Positions 49,195 through 61,679 of a DNA stretch of 64,000 nt are shown here, in pieces. The position numbers and the translations under genes are program-made. The stretch covers positions 715,637 to 779,636 of the forward strand of contig JALPQD010000632.1 of the NCBI GenBank assembly GCA_023101885.1, given 5' to 3'. The notes under the pieces were generated by a model, which made no database searches, was not told where the DNA came from, and was given only the letters and a program-made list of their open reading frames with translations. Source of the stretch: Typhlomys cinereus (taxonomy: Eukaryota; Chordata; Mammalia; Rodentia; Platacanthomyidae). The first letter of the stretch is position 1, and each line of letters starts with the position of its first letter.

Positions 49195-50066
49195 AGAAAC
49201 CTCTACTATCAAATACACTTAAAAATATTAAGAAGACAAATTTTATGTTGCATTTTTAACCATGATTTAAAAAAGGAAAAAATTATGTCTTTCTTCTGGG
49301 TTCAGAAGATTTAAAATAAATCTTCGAATAAATTCAAAATAAACCTTTAAACTACCATAATAAACATCATCCTATAAATGACAATGTTTCTGATATAATA
49401 AGGCCCAGGGAAAATGACCAATGCATTGCAGATCTTTACTTTGTATCCTTCGGAAAGCCTCTGCAGTTTTCAGTAGAATATACCAATTCTTCTTCATTAG
49501 TAGATATCATGGTGTTTCATCAAAATCATCTCCTTGAGTGATGAATCATATCCTAGGTCCTGGTAATGACAACTGGTCACTCCTAGGTGCATCTCCCTCT
49601 GGGACCTCCTCTCAGTATGGGATACAAATGCCAACTTCTAAAGAGCCAAATTATCTCAAGTGACTACTGTCAGACTGGCTGAAGGGTTGACAATAACATG
49701 ACTTGCTTAGTCTCTTTTTCTATTCTATACTGCCTCCTTCACTTCCTTCCAGATTAACCTACACACAGGGTTTTCCAATAAGCATATATGCAATTTGTTT
49801 CCAAGGAATCTTGCCTAAGACATCATCCCTTTGGTGTATGTGCATTGTCCCCAAACAAATAGTTATGCTATGGTTTTACGCATTCAAACCGGGAATAACA
49901 TTATTGGTGAATAATTGCAAACTGGCACAATGTGTTATGTAATTCGATAGTCAATTGAATGGGTTGGAAAATCTCAAGGACAGGGAAGTTTGGTGGCCTA
50001 TGTATTGTTCAATAGCTTATAAAGAAGTTATATGTTCCTTTATTATGTGTAAGTTCTAATGCATTA
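49195..50066. other. Intron, nothing recognised
   Basis: No assignable repeat or exon. Confidence 0.5.
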
Positions 50067-50392
50067 TTTGAGCTTCTCTTTCTCTCTTTCTTCTTTCTCT
50101 CTCTTTTTCTCCCTCTCTTTCTTTCTTTATTTCTATTTTGTATGTGTGTCTGTGAATGTGTGTCTGTGTGTCCTTGTGGAGGCCCAAGGGTAACTTCTGG
50201 AATCACCGTGGATTGCTTCTACTTTGCACTGAGCTTGTTTTGCACTGGTTTCCCAAGCTCTACCTTTCAGGGCCAGAAGTACAGGCAGCTGCCATTTCCA
50301 TCTGGTGTTTTTACCTGGGATTTATAATCTGAACTCAGGACCTTCTGCTTTTGAAGCAAAAGCTTAACTCCTGAGCCAACTTTCTGGCCCCT
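50067..50392 (-). mobile_element. Family S SINE, old copy with CT-rich tail
   Basis: The antisense blocks 'gtgtccttgtggaggcccaa', 'ccagaagtacaggcagctgc' and 'taactcctgagccaactttc' match the family. The tail side is about 60 bases of C/T (50069-50130) followed by TG-rich sequence. Confidence 0.78.
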
Positions 50393-50394
50393 GA

Positions 50395-51245
50395 GCTATT
50401 TTTTCTTAAATGAAATCAGAACACATCATGTAGCTGAGACACCAGAGTTTGACAAACATGCAGCCTAAAGCCAGGAACTCTGTCTTCATAATGACACTGA
50501 AAATGGATCTCCTATCTTGCATTGGGCAAAGCTTAGATTTTAGAGTTCTGGGTCAGTACACACAAGAATGGAATACACAGCAACTGACTTACTGAAACTA
50601 CCTACATCAAAATCAATTTATGCTTTCATTTAACTTGTAGAAAAGCACACCATGTCCACAAGTACGATAACTACCAGCTATAAAACAGAAACAAAATCCC
50701 AGGTAGAAAGCAAGTAAGATTTAAGCAGCAGAAATTTCTTGTTACAGGAAAAAGAATAAATGAATACAATTATGATGTTTGTTTCTTTAAAGCAGGCCTG
50801 TGAAACCATTTCTAGCTCCTTTTGAAAGCAGGAGAGATAATCATAAATAAAAGCACATTGTCTCCGTGATTACGAATCAGGCTCTTGAAGTGGCTTTGCT
50901 TCCAGGAGCATTAGCATGCCAATTCCGAAACACATATTTCCTACTGCTTCAGACTTCTATCTCATTGTCTTAATTCTTTTGGTGAATGGATCTAAAATTA
51001 AAAGTGTAAAAAGAGTCTAGAAAAGCTGTAAGCCTTCAGTGAGTGGTTTCTGAAATAAGAATGTAGCCAACTTTGTTCAGAAAGATCTGTGAGGTTGTCC
51101 TGTCATAGATTTGTTTAATTCCAAACTTATTTTTCTGCTTAGGAAATGAAAATTACCTCATATTATGGCAAACGGTAATTTTTTGAAAGGAAATCACAAA
51201 ATACTACTTGAGCCCTAGTTAGACTGCTACATTTTCCGTACTGTC
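50395..51245. other. Intron, nothing recognised
   Basis: No assignable repeat or exon. Confidence 0.5.
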
Positions 51246-51249
51246 AGTT

Positions 51250-52230
51250 GTCTTACATAAAAAATATATATTTTTTAAACTTAAATAGAATTTGTAATCT
51301 AACATATATTCCTTTCCAGGGAATTATTCAGGTGTATGTGAGAAGAACTTGTATGCTGCTGTTTTTACATGTACTGTTCTGTATACATCTGTTAAATATT
51401 TGGTCTAAATTGCAGTTCAATTTCACTGTTTTGTTACTGATTTTCTATCTCAATTATTCTGATTTTCTACCCAATGCTGAAAGTTGGGGACTGAATTCCC
51501 CCACTTATATAATAATGTACTCTATCATTCCCTTTGCATTTTTTAATTTGGACATATATATTGTATACAATTGCTATACCTTCTTAAAGAATCTTTTTAT
51601 CACTCATTACATAGTGACCTTCCTTTTTTCTTAATATCCAAATATGGCTATAATTTATTTGTTTTGCTACACATGTATATGTACCTGTGTTCTTTGACTT
51701 ATACCTGTATAGAAAACATGTTTGCTTATATTTTCTTTTAGTCTATGTGTGGCCTTAAAGTGAAATGAGTCTAGAAGGCAACATATACTTGGATCTTATT
51801 TTACCATCCATTAAATCATTTTGTCTTTTTATTTACATACTTTGAATAAAAATTGGTTAAATTAATTCTTAATGGTTAAAGATTTTCTATTTGCAACTGT
51901 AAACTGTAACCTGCTAATTTTATATATCCCTTATTAACAGTTTTCCTTTCTGCATTCCTTTCTGGTTTGGTCAGTTTATGTAGATCTTTCTTGTTGTCTT
52001 TATTATATACACTATAGGTTTTTGCATTGTGGTTTCCATGAGGTTTATATGAAACATTTTATACTTGCAAAAGTTAATTTTAGGTTGATAGCAGGTTTAA
52101 CCACATACACACACTCTATTTTCCACAGCTCGTTTTTCATGGTTTTGCTATTGCAGTTCATATCTTGTTGTATCCTTTATTGAATTAATGTAGCATAATA
52201 TTCTAAGACGGGGATTATAAAAAATTTTTG
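51250..52230 (-). mobile_element. Old mammalian L1 coding-region fragment, antisense
   Basis: The plus strand is T-rich, with blocks such as 'aaagtgaaatgagtctagaa' with 'ggcaacatatacttggatct' and 'ccattaaatcattttgtctt', resembling the reverse complement of an old L1 coding region. The 128-codon plus-strand frame at 51248-51634 is an antisense by-product of this and not a gene. Confidence 0.55.
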
Positions 52231-52250
52231 CATTTTAAGAAAATACTTGA

Positions 52251-53579
52251 GGATCCTAGTACCAAACCCACTTAGAGACACTCAAGGATAAATCTCTGTA
52301 ATACCTACAGTAATTGCAAAGATTATAAACAGGAGGGACGGGGAAGGAGGGCCCCACCAGAAACAAGGAGAGAGGGGACCATGTCACAGCAGAGAAAATA
52401 GGCCACCATCAAGGACTGCAAGTAAGTAATGAGACATCTGGTTAAGTTCACAGAATTTCCTTCCTGATCATTTGCAACTGATGGGGTATGATCTCACCAG
52501 AAGGGGAGGGCATATAGGCTGCCCGATAGAAAGTAACTATTTTGCAAATGGGTGATTGACCCCTCTCTCACCGTGTCTCCTACTTTTATTCCATCTACCT
52601 TTGAATATACTCTTCTAACAAGACTCTAATTTAGCAGGTTTTTATCTCTGGCCAGGGGGTGACATTCAATACCCATCAGGATAGAGCCAAGGGCATTGCA
52701 GGAGCAGAAAAAATGAAAAAAAAATCAACAAACCATAATCCAGAACATCAGAGACTCTATATCAACCACCTGGAACTAGGCCAGCCTAATCTGTCCCCAT
52801 CCTGAGGCTCAGGGAAATTTGCAGAAGAGGGAGTGGTAAGATTGTAAGAGCACAAGGATGGGAGGAGCAATGATATGCAAGATACTCCACACAAGTTAGG
52901 GCTGAAGCAATCATAATAGGACTTTGCATGACCTGTGCAATATCCAAAACATTATTGACCTCACAAAGTATAGCATGGACTAAAGGCACTAGGATCCTTG
53001 GAGGCTAGGGATTGACAGTCACAGTAGTGTTCCTATGCTTAAGGGGAACACAGGAAAGGGTTCTGGGAAATGCCACTGGGTTCTTGCACCTCATCAGTGA
53101 GGAGAACCCAGAGAGTTTGGCATACACATTAAAGGATGCTCTGGGGATGGGAGGAGGAGGCACTGGGGGTTGGGGAGGGTGGGTGAGGGGAAGGGGGAGC
53201 AGAGGGATGGGGGGTGGAGGGAGGGAGGGGACTGGTGTATCTGTTAAGTTTGTATGAGCAGGGGCTGGAGAGGTGGATCAGGGGTTAAGCCTCTGCCTTG
53301 CAGGTGGAAGGTCCTGAGTTCGAATCCAGGACCCCAAGTATAGACACTGGGCGGAAGCAGGGGCGGCTTGCGTTTCCGGTTCTGGTAGGGCGGAACCTGT
53401 GAATCCCGAGGCAGAGTAAACAAGGAGGAGGTGGAGGCGTCCATTGTGGTTCCCGAATTCCTCCGTGGTTCTACACACACATACATACATACATACACAC
53501 ACGCGCACACATGCATACACGCACAGTTGAATAAATAATAAAAAAATTTTTTAAAAGTTTGTATTAGCAGAAATAAAAA
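52251..53579 (+). mobile_element. 5'-truncated L1 3' end interrupted by a younger SINE
   Basis: A 14-base perfect duplication (aagaaaatacttga) lies at 52237-52250 and 53580-53593. The L1 part is about 1.0 kb excluding the SINE, the longest L1 3' UTR copy of this family here. From 52672 it aligns with the copy at 33585. The G-rich tract is at 53150-53230 and the end reads 'gtttgtattagcagaaataa'. It is antisense to DMD and lacks a transduced segment. Confidence 0.85.
53261..53554 (+). mobile_element. Family S SINE nested in an L1 3' end
   Basis: A 15-base duplication of L1 sequence with one mismatch (53246-53260 and 53555-53569) flanks the SINE. The head has 'ggggctggagaggtggatca' and B-box 'gagttcgaatcc', and the body ends in a CA/TACA-rich tail and A-rich end. 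It inserted four to five bases before the L1 poly(A), so it postdates that L1. Confidence 0.9.
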
Positions 53580-53593
53580 AAGAAAATACTTGA

Positions 53594-54195
53594 AAATATA
53601 TTTTGCGTGAAATGAAAAATCAGACATTCGAAAGTAAAATTAATTACAGTCTACATCATAAATTTACACTATTTCTTCATGAAAGAAAAAGTAATAATCC
53701 TTATAATTGATCTTTCTTTCATTTCAAGATTCTTATTCAAATACTGGAAGTAAAATATATTTTGCTTATAGTTAAAATTAAAGTCTATATTAATGTATTG
53801 TTTTTAAAACGAAAAGATAATGGTAGACATTTTTTCATTAAGCTATGTGTTAAAATATTTTTAACTTATTTCACAATAGTGAGTCATTTAAAGAAGCAAA
53901 ATTAAATCTAACCAAAATAATAACACACTAACGGTTTATCAAACAGAAAAAAGTATAATGAAAAGGAATTATGCATCATTGAGAAACATAATAAGTAAAT
54001 ATTGAGGGAAAACATGTGTATTATCTTGAATTGGTAATATTTTTCATTGTTAACTTATGATTCTGAAAGAGAATGAAGAAAAAATCACCTCAGCTATACT
54101 TCTGAATTTTACCTATCCAAGGATATAATTATCCTCCACTTTAATAATTGGCTTTATTTAAAATTTGTTCTAATAGTTCTACAGATTTAATGTAT
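53594..54195. other. AT-rich intron, nothing recognised
   Basis: No assignable repeat or exon. Confidence 0.5.
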
Positions 54196-54210
54196 AAAAC
54201 ATTCCTTATG

Positions 54211-54492
54211 GGATTGACAGCCACAGTAGTGTTCCTATGCTTAAAGGGAACACAGGAAACGGTTCTGGGAAATGCCACTGGGTCCTTGCACCTCATCAGA
54301 GAGGAGAACCCAGAGGAGAGTTTGGCATGCTCATTAAAGGATGCTCTGGGGATGGGAGAGAGAGGCACTGGGGGATGGGAAGGGAAGGGGGAGGGGAGGG
54401 GGGCACAGGGGATGGGGGGTAGAGGGAGGGGAGGGACCGGTGTACCTGTTAAGTTTGTATGAGTGGAAATAAAAAAATAAATATAAAAAAAC
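54211..54492 (+). mobile_element. Short 5'-truncated L1 3' end
   Basis: An 11-base duplication (cattccttatg) at 54200-54210 and 54493-54503 flanks 282 bases of L1 3' UTR. It begins 'ggattgacagccacagtagt' and ends in the G-rich tract (54350-54435), 'gtttgtatgagtggaaataa' and a short A tail. It is antisense to DMD. Confidence 0.88.
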
Positions 54493-54634
54493 CATTCCTT
54501 ATGAAGAATCGATTATTGTAACCTGAATACATGCAATAGAAAAACAAATTCTCAAAGAGTAATATCCATTTACTTACTGAAGCCTGATGTTTCCATTCAA
54601 ACTCATGCATTAATAGTATGGAAGCGTATGTAGA

Positions 54635-54915
54635 CTGGGGCTGTAGTGATGGCATATGGGCTCAGCCTCTGACTCACAAACAGAAGGACCTGATTTTGGA
54701 TCCCAGATGCCACATGAAAACGCAAGGAGAAATTGAGATAGCCAGTATATCTGGCCCTGGAAGGCAGAGCCTGGGAAACCCCAGAGCAAAGCAAATGGGA
54801 GGTAGATCAATGCAGGGTGATTCCTGCTGTCACACTTGGGTCTCCACAGGTTCATACACTCAAGTTCCCCCTTCTACACAGAGTCCCACACCAAAAATGT
54901 AGACATAAATATTCT
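54635..54915 (+). mobile_element. Family S SINE, old copy
   Basis: 'ctggccctggaaggcagagc', 'ctgggaaaccccagagcaaa', 'gggtgattcctgctgtcaca' and 'gggtctccacaggttcatac' follow the older layout seen at 25063. There is no clear duplication. Confidence 0.75.
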
Positions 54916-54984
54916 CATCTCTTGAAAATGGTAACTACGATTAGATGACTTAAAGGAAGCAATTAGAAATCATAGGCTTTGTTA

Positions 54985-55205
54985 TCAGGGCAGTATTACT
55001 GGGAGGTAGTGCAGTCTTTAAAAGATAAGGTCTAGTAGAAAGCTTTTAGTTCACTAGGGTTGTGATGGACCTACATCTTGGTAGGAGGTATGGAACCCTA
55101 AACCCATTCCTCCTTTCTTCATGCCTAATAAATGAGTGGTTTTATTCTACCACAAGCTCTTCACAGGTTCAAAACAACAGGGCAACAGACTGTAGAGTAG
55201 AACAT
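54985..55205 (+). mobile_element. Probable L1 3'-end fragment
   Basis: 'cagtattactgggaggtagt', 'tgcctaataaatgagtggtt' and 'ccacaagctcttcacaggtt' resemble an L1-type 3' UTR. Family uncertain. Confidence 0.4.
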
Positions 55206-58200
55206 CTAAAACTATAAGCTGGGAGGGACATCTTGTCTTTGTAAATTGATTATAGTTCAGATAGTTGATTTTATTAATGGGAAGGTGGCTAACAGATCGA
55301 TTAAGGACAAAAATAAGAAAATAAATAAATGGTATAATTGATTTGCAATTTACTTGCCATTGACAATATAAAAATATGTTATATTAACTGGAAATAGTTT
55401 TTGAGAAGTTTAAGTTGGGTTGTACATCAAAAACCATACATGTGACATCTATTCCTACATGTCTTCTTGGGAAGAACCTTAAAATTTCAAAATTAAGGAA
55501 AATAAGGACAAGAATGTGGAACAGTTTTCCTAACAAGCACAGTGTCCAGAAACCAAGGTAACCAATAAGGAATAGACTCTGGGCCTGTGTCTTCTCAGTT
55601 CAGTGATCCTTTCACTGTGCCAGTGGTTCCAATACTATTTGCATGCCTCTGTAACTTTAAAATGTTTTCTAGCTCTCTCTCTTATGTGTTTGAATCCATC
55701 ATGCTGGATGGAAGAAAACAGTGATCAAAAATTATCTTGTTCTAAATTTCAACAAAAATTTTATTACATTACATTTCATTCTTTGCAGGAGCCATTACAT
55801 CACTTGGATAATGACTAGTACATCTTTATGGGTGACTCACCATTTATTTTATTTGATACAAAGACAACACAGGTTACCCTATGGGTTCAAGAAACTCTTT
55901 TCAGTAATCTTATGAAATATTCAGATATCTCTATAGTGTTAGTCCCTGTCTCAGGACATCAATCAAATTTTCAGAAGCTGCAATTCTTACCTGCATAAAC
56001 AATTTCACTTTGTCACACTCACTTAAAGATAGGTTGTATTATCTGTATTAAAAACATCTTAATTTTCCAAATGGTTGATTATTTCTAGCATAGATTTTAT
56101 TTCTAACATAGATATTCAAAGTTTTTAATATGATAGTGCTAATTTCTAATCTGATATGCTTTCTTGAATGGAAGCATGCCCATTCAGATCTTAGTGTGGT
56201 TGTATTAACTAATCTAGCACATTCATTCTCATTTAAATACTGTGGGAGGAATTTAATGTCAGTACTGTGTATACTGAGATTTGTGGGACAGGGATGAGAA
56301 GAAACAGGTTATCATATATCATGTAACAGTGCCAAAATGCCTCATTTTGATTAGAAATTTCACTATGAAACTACTTACCTAAAATGAATTCTTTCTACTT
56401 GTCCAAATGCAAACAATGCCATAGACTAAGAATCTCTTCATGAGATGCTCAATATGACTAAAGTTTTGCAAGATAGATTTTCCAAAGTTCTTCTTTAGAC
56501 TTAAGTGTCTTCCTAAACTATTCTTTAAATCAAACACTTGCTTTTGCAAACCCTTTGTTTAACAATGCAAGTCATCCCTAATATTTTCTTCTCTAAAAGT
56601 CTATGGTTAGTATGACTTTAGGGAGAAGAGAATTCATGTGCTTGATAATCTATTTTACATTGTTCTCTACTGATCCAATTGTAAAATTTTAGAACTGGAA
56701 ACAAATTGGGGGAAATTCCCATGTTCATTGTTAAAAAAGGTCTGTCTCCATGTGTTTTAATCTTACAGTGAAATATTTTACACATAAGTCAGTAGATCCT
56801 TTACATTCTCAATAGGTATTTACATGAGCTTTGCAAATAAAAATGTGGATTTGGGATTTGTGCCATCAGCTAGGTTTATTTAGGAGTTATGAAATTCAGC
56901 ACTGCCTAGTACTTTTTGAGTAATTGAGATCAGTGCTAGAAGCATCATACATTGTAACCACTCAATCACCCAGTGGGGTAGATGTTATTAAGCCCCTGGG
57001 AAATTATCACACATGACTGATCCCCCCCCAAATTATTTTCTATCATTACCTCTGGGCTATTTAGCTTTAGACAATGCTTTAATGTTCCTTAGATTATGAG
57101 ACAAAATAATCCTTTATAATCCTTTCATTTTATTTTTTTCAATCTATTAAGTCTTTCAAGTTATACACATTAAAGGAAAAAAACTCAAAGTCTAATCTAG
57201 TTATCAAAATAAGGTCTATCATTAACCCTCAAGACAGAAATTGTTTTGATTTTAGTATTTTTCCATGAATGAACTTTTTTTCATATTATGGAATTGACAG
57301 TATGTGCTAACTCCAGCAGAACAGCTTTCATTAAATACTATCATGGGAAAATGACTAATTTATTGAAGGGTCTGTGCTTACTTGTTAAGAGGGACATGCA
57401 GATGAAATAGATGTATATTTCTTTGGAATAGATTTCTTTCCAGAGTCTTTATGAGAAAGACATAATCATGCTATTCTTGTTATTAAACTGTGAGTGATCT
57501 GGGTAATGAAAGACAACTAACTTCTAGATAAATCAAGTTTGTTTTTTTTATTAAATATGACTTACTGAAACATTGTCTCCTTAATGTCAAGTTCTGAGGA
57601 AGTTATACAGACATGGGACGCATAGAAAACTTTCTGCAAGTACTGTAGGTTGAAAGAACAAAAAATTCTACCATTGCAGCATCTGAGACTTTACCAGAGT
57701 TGGATTGATTTAGAAGACAACTAGGTTAAGGGACATCGTTTCAAAACGTAATGAAGGTTTTAGTATGTGTCTGTACCCTTGGGCATCATCAATCAAGCTC
57801 ATTGTGCTTACATTATAGTTATCATTATATCCTTTCTGGAAGAAAGTTTATTCCAAAATTTAAGATCTGATAGACAAAAAGTATTATTTGTGAGTCGTGA
57901 TGAAACATTCCCAGAGCTGTGATGGAGATGATTGAGAGAGGCCCACTAAATGCAGAAAAGTGGATGTGACTAGAGAATGACTTGGCTATTTGCCAGTGTA
58001 AGAAATAATTTGATATCAGCATTAAGCAGCAGCTAAAGAATCTTTTAATAATTCAGGTGCTTTGTCTAAATCCTCCAGTTATGCTTCACTGATTAAATTA
58101 TTAAGAACCTCTGATTTAGGTGTTTTATATTTTAGATGGAAGTAAAGATGTTTTGAAATCATTTCCATTATCCATTATTCATGGTTTCTTGTTTTTCAAA

Positions 58201-59220
58201 AGTAAACTTATAGGATATTGAGATAATCTCTTTTTATTAAAATTCTAGAAATTGAGAATACACCAAAAAGGCAGAATAACAACATGAAAGTAATGCTGTC
58301 TATGACAATGTTAAAGTGCATTATTGGATCTTTTCATTTTCATGGTCTAGCTATATGCATCCTAATAAATGCAGTTAATCCAATTTTTTAAAAACTGTTC
58401 ATAGGCTTCTGCTAATCTGAAGATCTAACTCAAGATGCGATTAAGTCAAAGTTCAAAGGAAGAACAGTCATTAATTTGTAGAGTCTCTCAAGGTGATTGA
58501 TAAAGTGAAACATGATTAACTTTTTCTTCTCATGAAGTTTATAAATAGCTTGAAGATAAGATTGTCTTTGCACAGGCTCATTGAACAAATATTATTTGAA
58601 TTATCTTTGAGGCCCAGCATTATGCCAATAGAATGGACTATGTCAGTGACTTAACATTCATTCTCAGGTGCCCCTTGAACCATTGTGCACTTCTGCTTCC
58701 TAGGAGAATACTAATCTTCTTGACATTTCCATCCACTTCCTTTTTGAGATCTATATGTGATGTTGTATTGTTCTAAGGATTAGATTCTAAGCCAGTCAAA
58801 ATAATTCTATCTGTTTTATATTGGTTCAGGATGAAGTTTAAACAACAAGCTTATGGCCACAATTTGACTCACCATTAGTATTGGATTTGAACCTCCAACA
58901 CACACATCTAATCCATGACTAATGATGTGCATTGTGTCATTCATTTTGTTTTGTTATAACAGAACACTGGAAGTTGAGGATTTCATAAACAAAAATATTT
59001 TGAAGTAGGGGGCAAAAAATGAAGTGAGTTTTCTTAATGTCACTGTTTAGAGGTTCAAAAGCATAGCACTGGAATGAGCCTTCAGTGCGGTCTTCATGGT
59101 ACACAACATCACAGAGTAGAAATATGTATGAAGGAGAAGTTACATGCCAAGAAATGGTACAAGAAAGCAAGGGGAAGGCTGGAACATTTCTTCTACAGCA
59201 TCTTGTTTTGTCAAGAGCAG
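55206..59220. other. AT-rich intron, nothing firmly recognised
   Basis: Four kilobases without young insertions. A weak antisense MIR-like stretch ('cccagtggggtagatgttat') lies near 56970-57010. There are no exon candidates. Confidence 0.5.
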
Positions 59221-59224
59221 GAGC

Positions 59225-59435
59225 TGGAAATATAGCTCAACTGCTACAGGGCCTACCTAGTATACACAGAGCCCTGGATTCCATCTGCAGCATGGCATAA
59301 ATAAGGAAGAAGTGCATATCTGCAATCTAAACACTCCAGAGTTAAAGGCAGGAGGATTAGAAGGGCAAAATCATTTTTGGCTGCATTGTGGGTCTGAGGA
59401 CACTCTGGACCACATGAGATGCTGATTTTTTTAAA
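59225..59435 (+). mobile_element. B4 SINE (ID head plus B1 body)
   Basis: The head reads 'ggagctggaaatatagctca' and 'gagccctggattccatctgc'. The body reads 'gcatatctgcaatctaaaca' and 'ttaaaggcaggaggattaga', giving the B4 order in sense. Confidence 0.75.
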
Positions 59436-59884
59436 AAAAACAAACAATCGAAAGTTTCATCCTCTCTTGTGAGTCCAGCCTGAATTCCTTCACAAAGGTA
59501 GCCATGATCTAATCATCTCCCGTAGGTGCCAAGTCTTCAAGTTCTACCCCCCACACTTTCAATACTGTCACACTGGAGAGAGAACATGTTTTAACCACAA
59601 AAGCATTAAAATACAAGCTACACTTAAATCATAGTATATATGTATCATTGGAATAGTGTCAGATATATAATTTGGATTGTCCTGCTCTGACTCAAGGAAA
59701 ATGTCTTCATCTACCTTTGGGGTAGTAGGATTTATCACTATAATAAGTAATCATATTGATCCTATTGCTGGTACTCATTTTGGAACCAGGAAACAAGTAA
59801 TCAGGGAGTCAAAGCTGAAATAGAAAATGAGGCAATAACAGTGTATCAATTACTCTGCATGTAATTCCAATAAATTCATGATCA

Positions 59885-60630
59885 AACAGCTTAGAGGCTT
59901 TATTTTGGCTTACGATTGTCCTGTTAAAGCCTGTAATCCAGTTTGTCGGGACAGCCTATACCAACACCAGGAGCTAAAGGAACAGGTCACACCATATCCA
60001 TAGGGTTGTTGAAAGAGAGGCAAATCTCACTTGCCAGACTGCATGTCTGCCAAAGTATGCTGAAGAATGCTAATTTATTGAAATGACTTCCCCATCTTTT
60101 GTTTATTTTTTTAAAATTTTTTTATTATTTTTATTTATTATTTTTATTTTATTTATTATTTTATTTATTATTATTATTTATTCAACTGTGTGCATGTGCG
60201 TGTGTATGTGCGTGCGTGTGTGTGTGTCTGTGTGTGTCTGTGTGTGTCTGTGTATGTGTAGAACCACAGACGAATTCGCGAACCACCATGGACGCCTCCA
60301 CCTCCTTCTGCCCGGGGATTCACAGGCTCCGCCCTACCAGGACCGGAAGTGCAGGCCGCCCCCGCTTCCGCCTGGCGTCTATATGTGGGATCTGGGATCC
60401 GAACTCAGGACCTTCCGCCTGCAAGGCAGAGGCTTAACCCCTGAGCCACCTCTCCATCCCCCAAACTTCCCCCATCTTATCCACCTGCTTGGAGAATGAT
60501 CCTACTCTCTTTGGGCTGGGTCTTCACATATGAATCTCTTAGGATTACTTGGGGCTTGCCTTAACTAAGTATTCATAGATGTTTCCTTAGTGCAGCCCTC
60601 ATTTGCCAAGTTGACACCTGTATATCTACG
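59885..60630 (-). mobile_element. L1 3'-end repeat (Lx-like), copy 3 of 3, split by a SINE
   Basis: The first part to 60098 has 'tttattttggcttacgattg' and 'accaacaccaggagctaaag'. It resumes at 60465 with 'tccacctgcttggaga' and 'tttgggctgggtcttcacat' and ends 'gttgacacctgta'. Same family as 22060 and 47640. Confidence 0.65.
60099..60464 (-). mobile_element. Family S SINE, young copy splitting an L1 3' end
   Basis: Near-identical flanks (acttccccatctt at 60086-60098; acttcccccatctt at 60465-60478) mark the target duplication. The antisense order is a long TTTATT-rich end (60110-60182), a TG-rich tract, the CpG-bearing body 'gctccgccctaccaggaccg' and the head complement 'taacccctgagccacctctc'. 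Confidence 0.87.
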
Positions 60631-60985
60631 ATCACGAACAGCAACAACAGAATCATAGGAATTTCAATTAGTATCTTCTCATGAATTGGACAAAATAAAA
60701 CACCCACTAAAATCGCATTTGGATTCCATTTAAGGATAAGCTTACCACTCCATGGTGACAAATGAACAACTAACTGAAGGAACCATATAGGTGAAAATAT
60801 GAAGACAGCAGCTAATGCTATGAATAGTTTTCTATATTTTGTTATTATTTTCCTTATGAAAAATAGGTGGAGGAGTGTAGGAAAAAAATCTCCTAGCTAC
60901 CAAGTTGTATGCCATAGTCAGGAATTTAGACTTTATCCCAGAAAAGAAAAGCTACGTGACTAGTATGTTTAAATTTTTTTTTCTC

Positions 60986-61170
60986 AGAGATTGGCAAGAT
61001 GGCACAGCAAACAAAGGTTCTTGCCTCCAAACCTCACAACCCAAGTTCTAATTCTGGACCTCACATAGTAGAAGAAAAACTGACTACCAGTGGTTGTACT
61101 TTGACATTCATCTGTGTCCACACACATACACAAACTCACACAAAATAAATTAATGCTTTTAATGTTCCAC
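60986..61170 (+). mobile_element. B2/B3-like SINE
   Basis: 'gagattggcaagatggcaca', 'cctcacaacccaagttctaa', 'tctggacctcacatagtaga' and a CACA-rich end with 'aaaataaattaatg' match the rodent B2/B3 order. Confidence 0.6.
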
Positions 61171-61453
61171 ATACAAAATAAATTGATGAAAAATAGGAAG
61201 ACCAATAACAAGGCTTCATAAGATAAGTTGAATGAATGACATGAATGATAGTTGACTGTGAGGCTTAATACTGAAGAATTTAGAAAGTGCCAATAATCAA
61301 TTTGTTTAATAGTATTCTTAAGGAAAACAGGGATTTTAGTAGAGAAGTGGGTTGAGGAGGGCATTTTCCATTTCCACGTGTGTGTTTTCATGTGTATGCT
61401 TTTACCTTATCCTTTTTGAGATAGGATTTCTGGTCAAACTAAGAGCTTACTGA

Positions 61454-61455
<2 letters not shown>

Positions 61456-61495
<40 letters not shown>

Positions 61496-61674
61496 GACTA
61501 AGGGTGATTTTGGATTCATCCTGGTTTGCTTTGGCTTTGTTCTTGCTTTTCCCAGGCTCCTTTCCAGGCAGCCACCATTTCTGCCTAGAGTTTTTACATG
61601 CAATTTGGTATCCAAACTCAGGTCCTTCTGCTTGGGAGGCAGACTTTTAACCCCTGAGTCATTTCTCCAGCCCA
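61456..61674 (-). mobile_element. Family S SINE, older copy, shortened
   Basis: (GT)19 at 61456-61493, then the antisense body 'ggcagccaccatttctgcct' and head complement 'tgagtcatttctccagccc'. It lacks part of the middle body. Confidence 0.75.
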
Positions 61675-61679
61675 AAAAC

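Noticed and set aside
51248..51634. 128-codon hydrophobic open frame resembling a membrane protein
   Set aside because: It lies in T-rich sequence that reads as the antisense of an old L1. Phenylalanine, leucine and isoleucine richness follows from the T-rich strand.
52251..53579. Reading the repeated G-rich elements as solo retroviral LTRs
   Set aside because: Copies are truncated at different 5' points, end in A-rich tails and have target duplications of variable length (11-21 bases). That is LINE behaviour, whereas LTRs have fixed ends and 4-6 base duplications.
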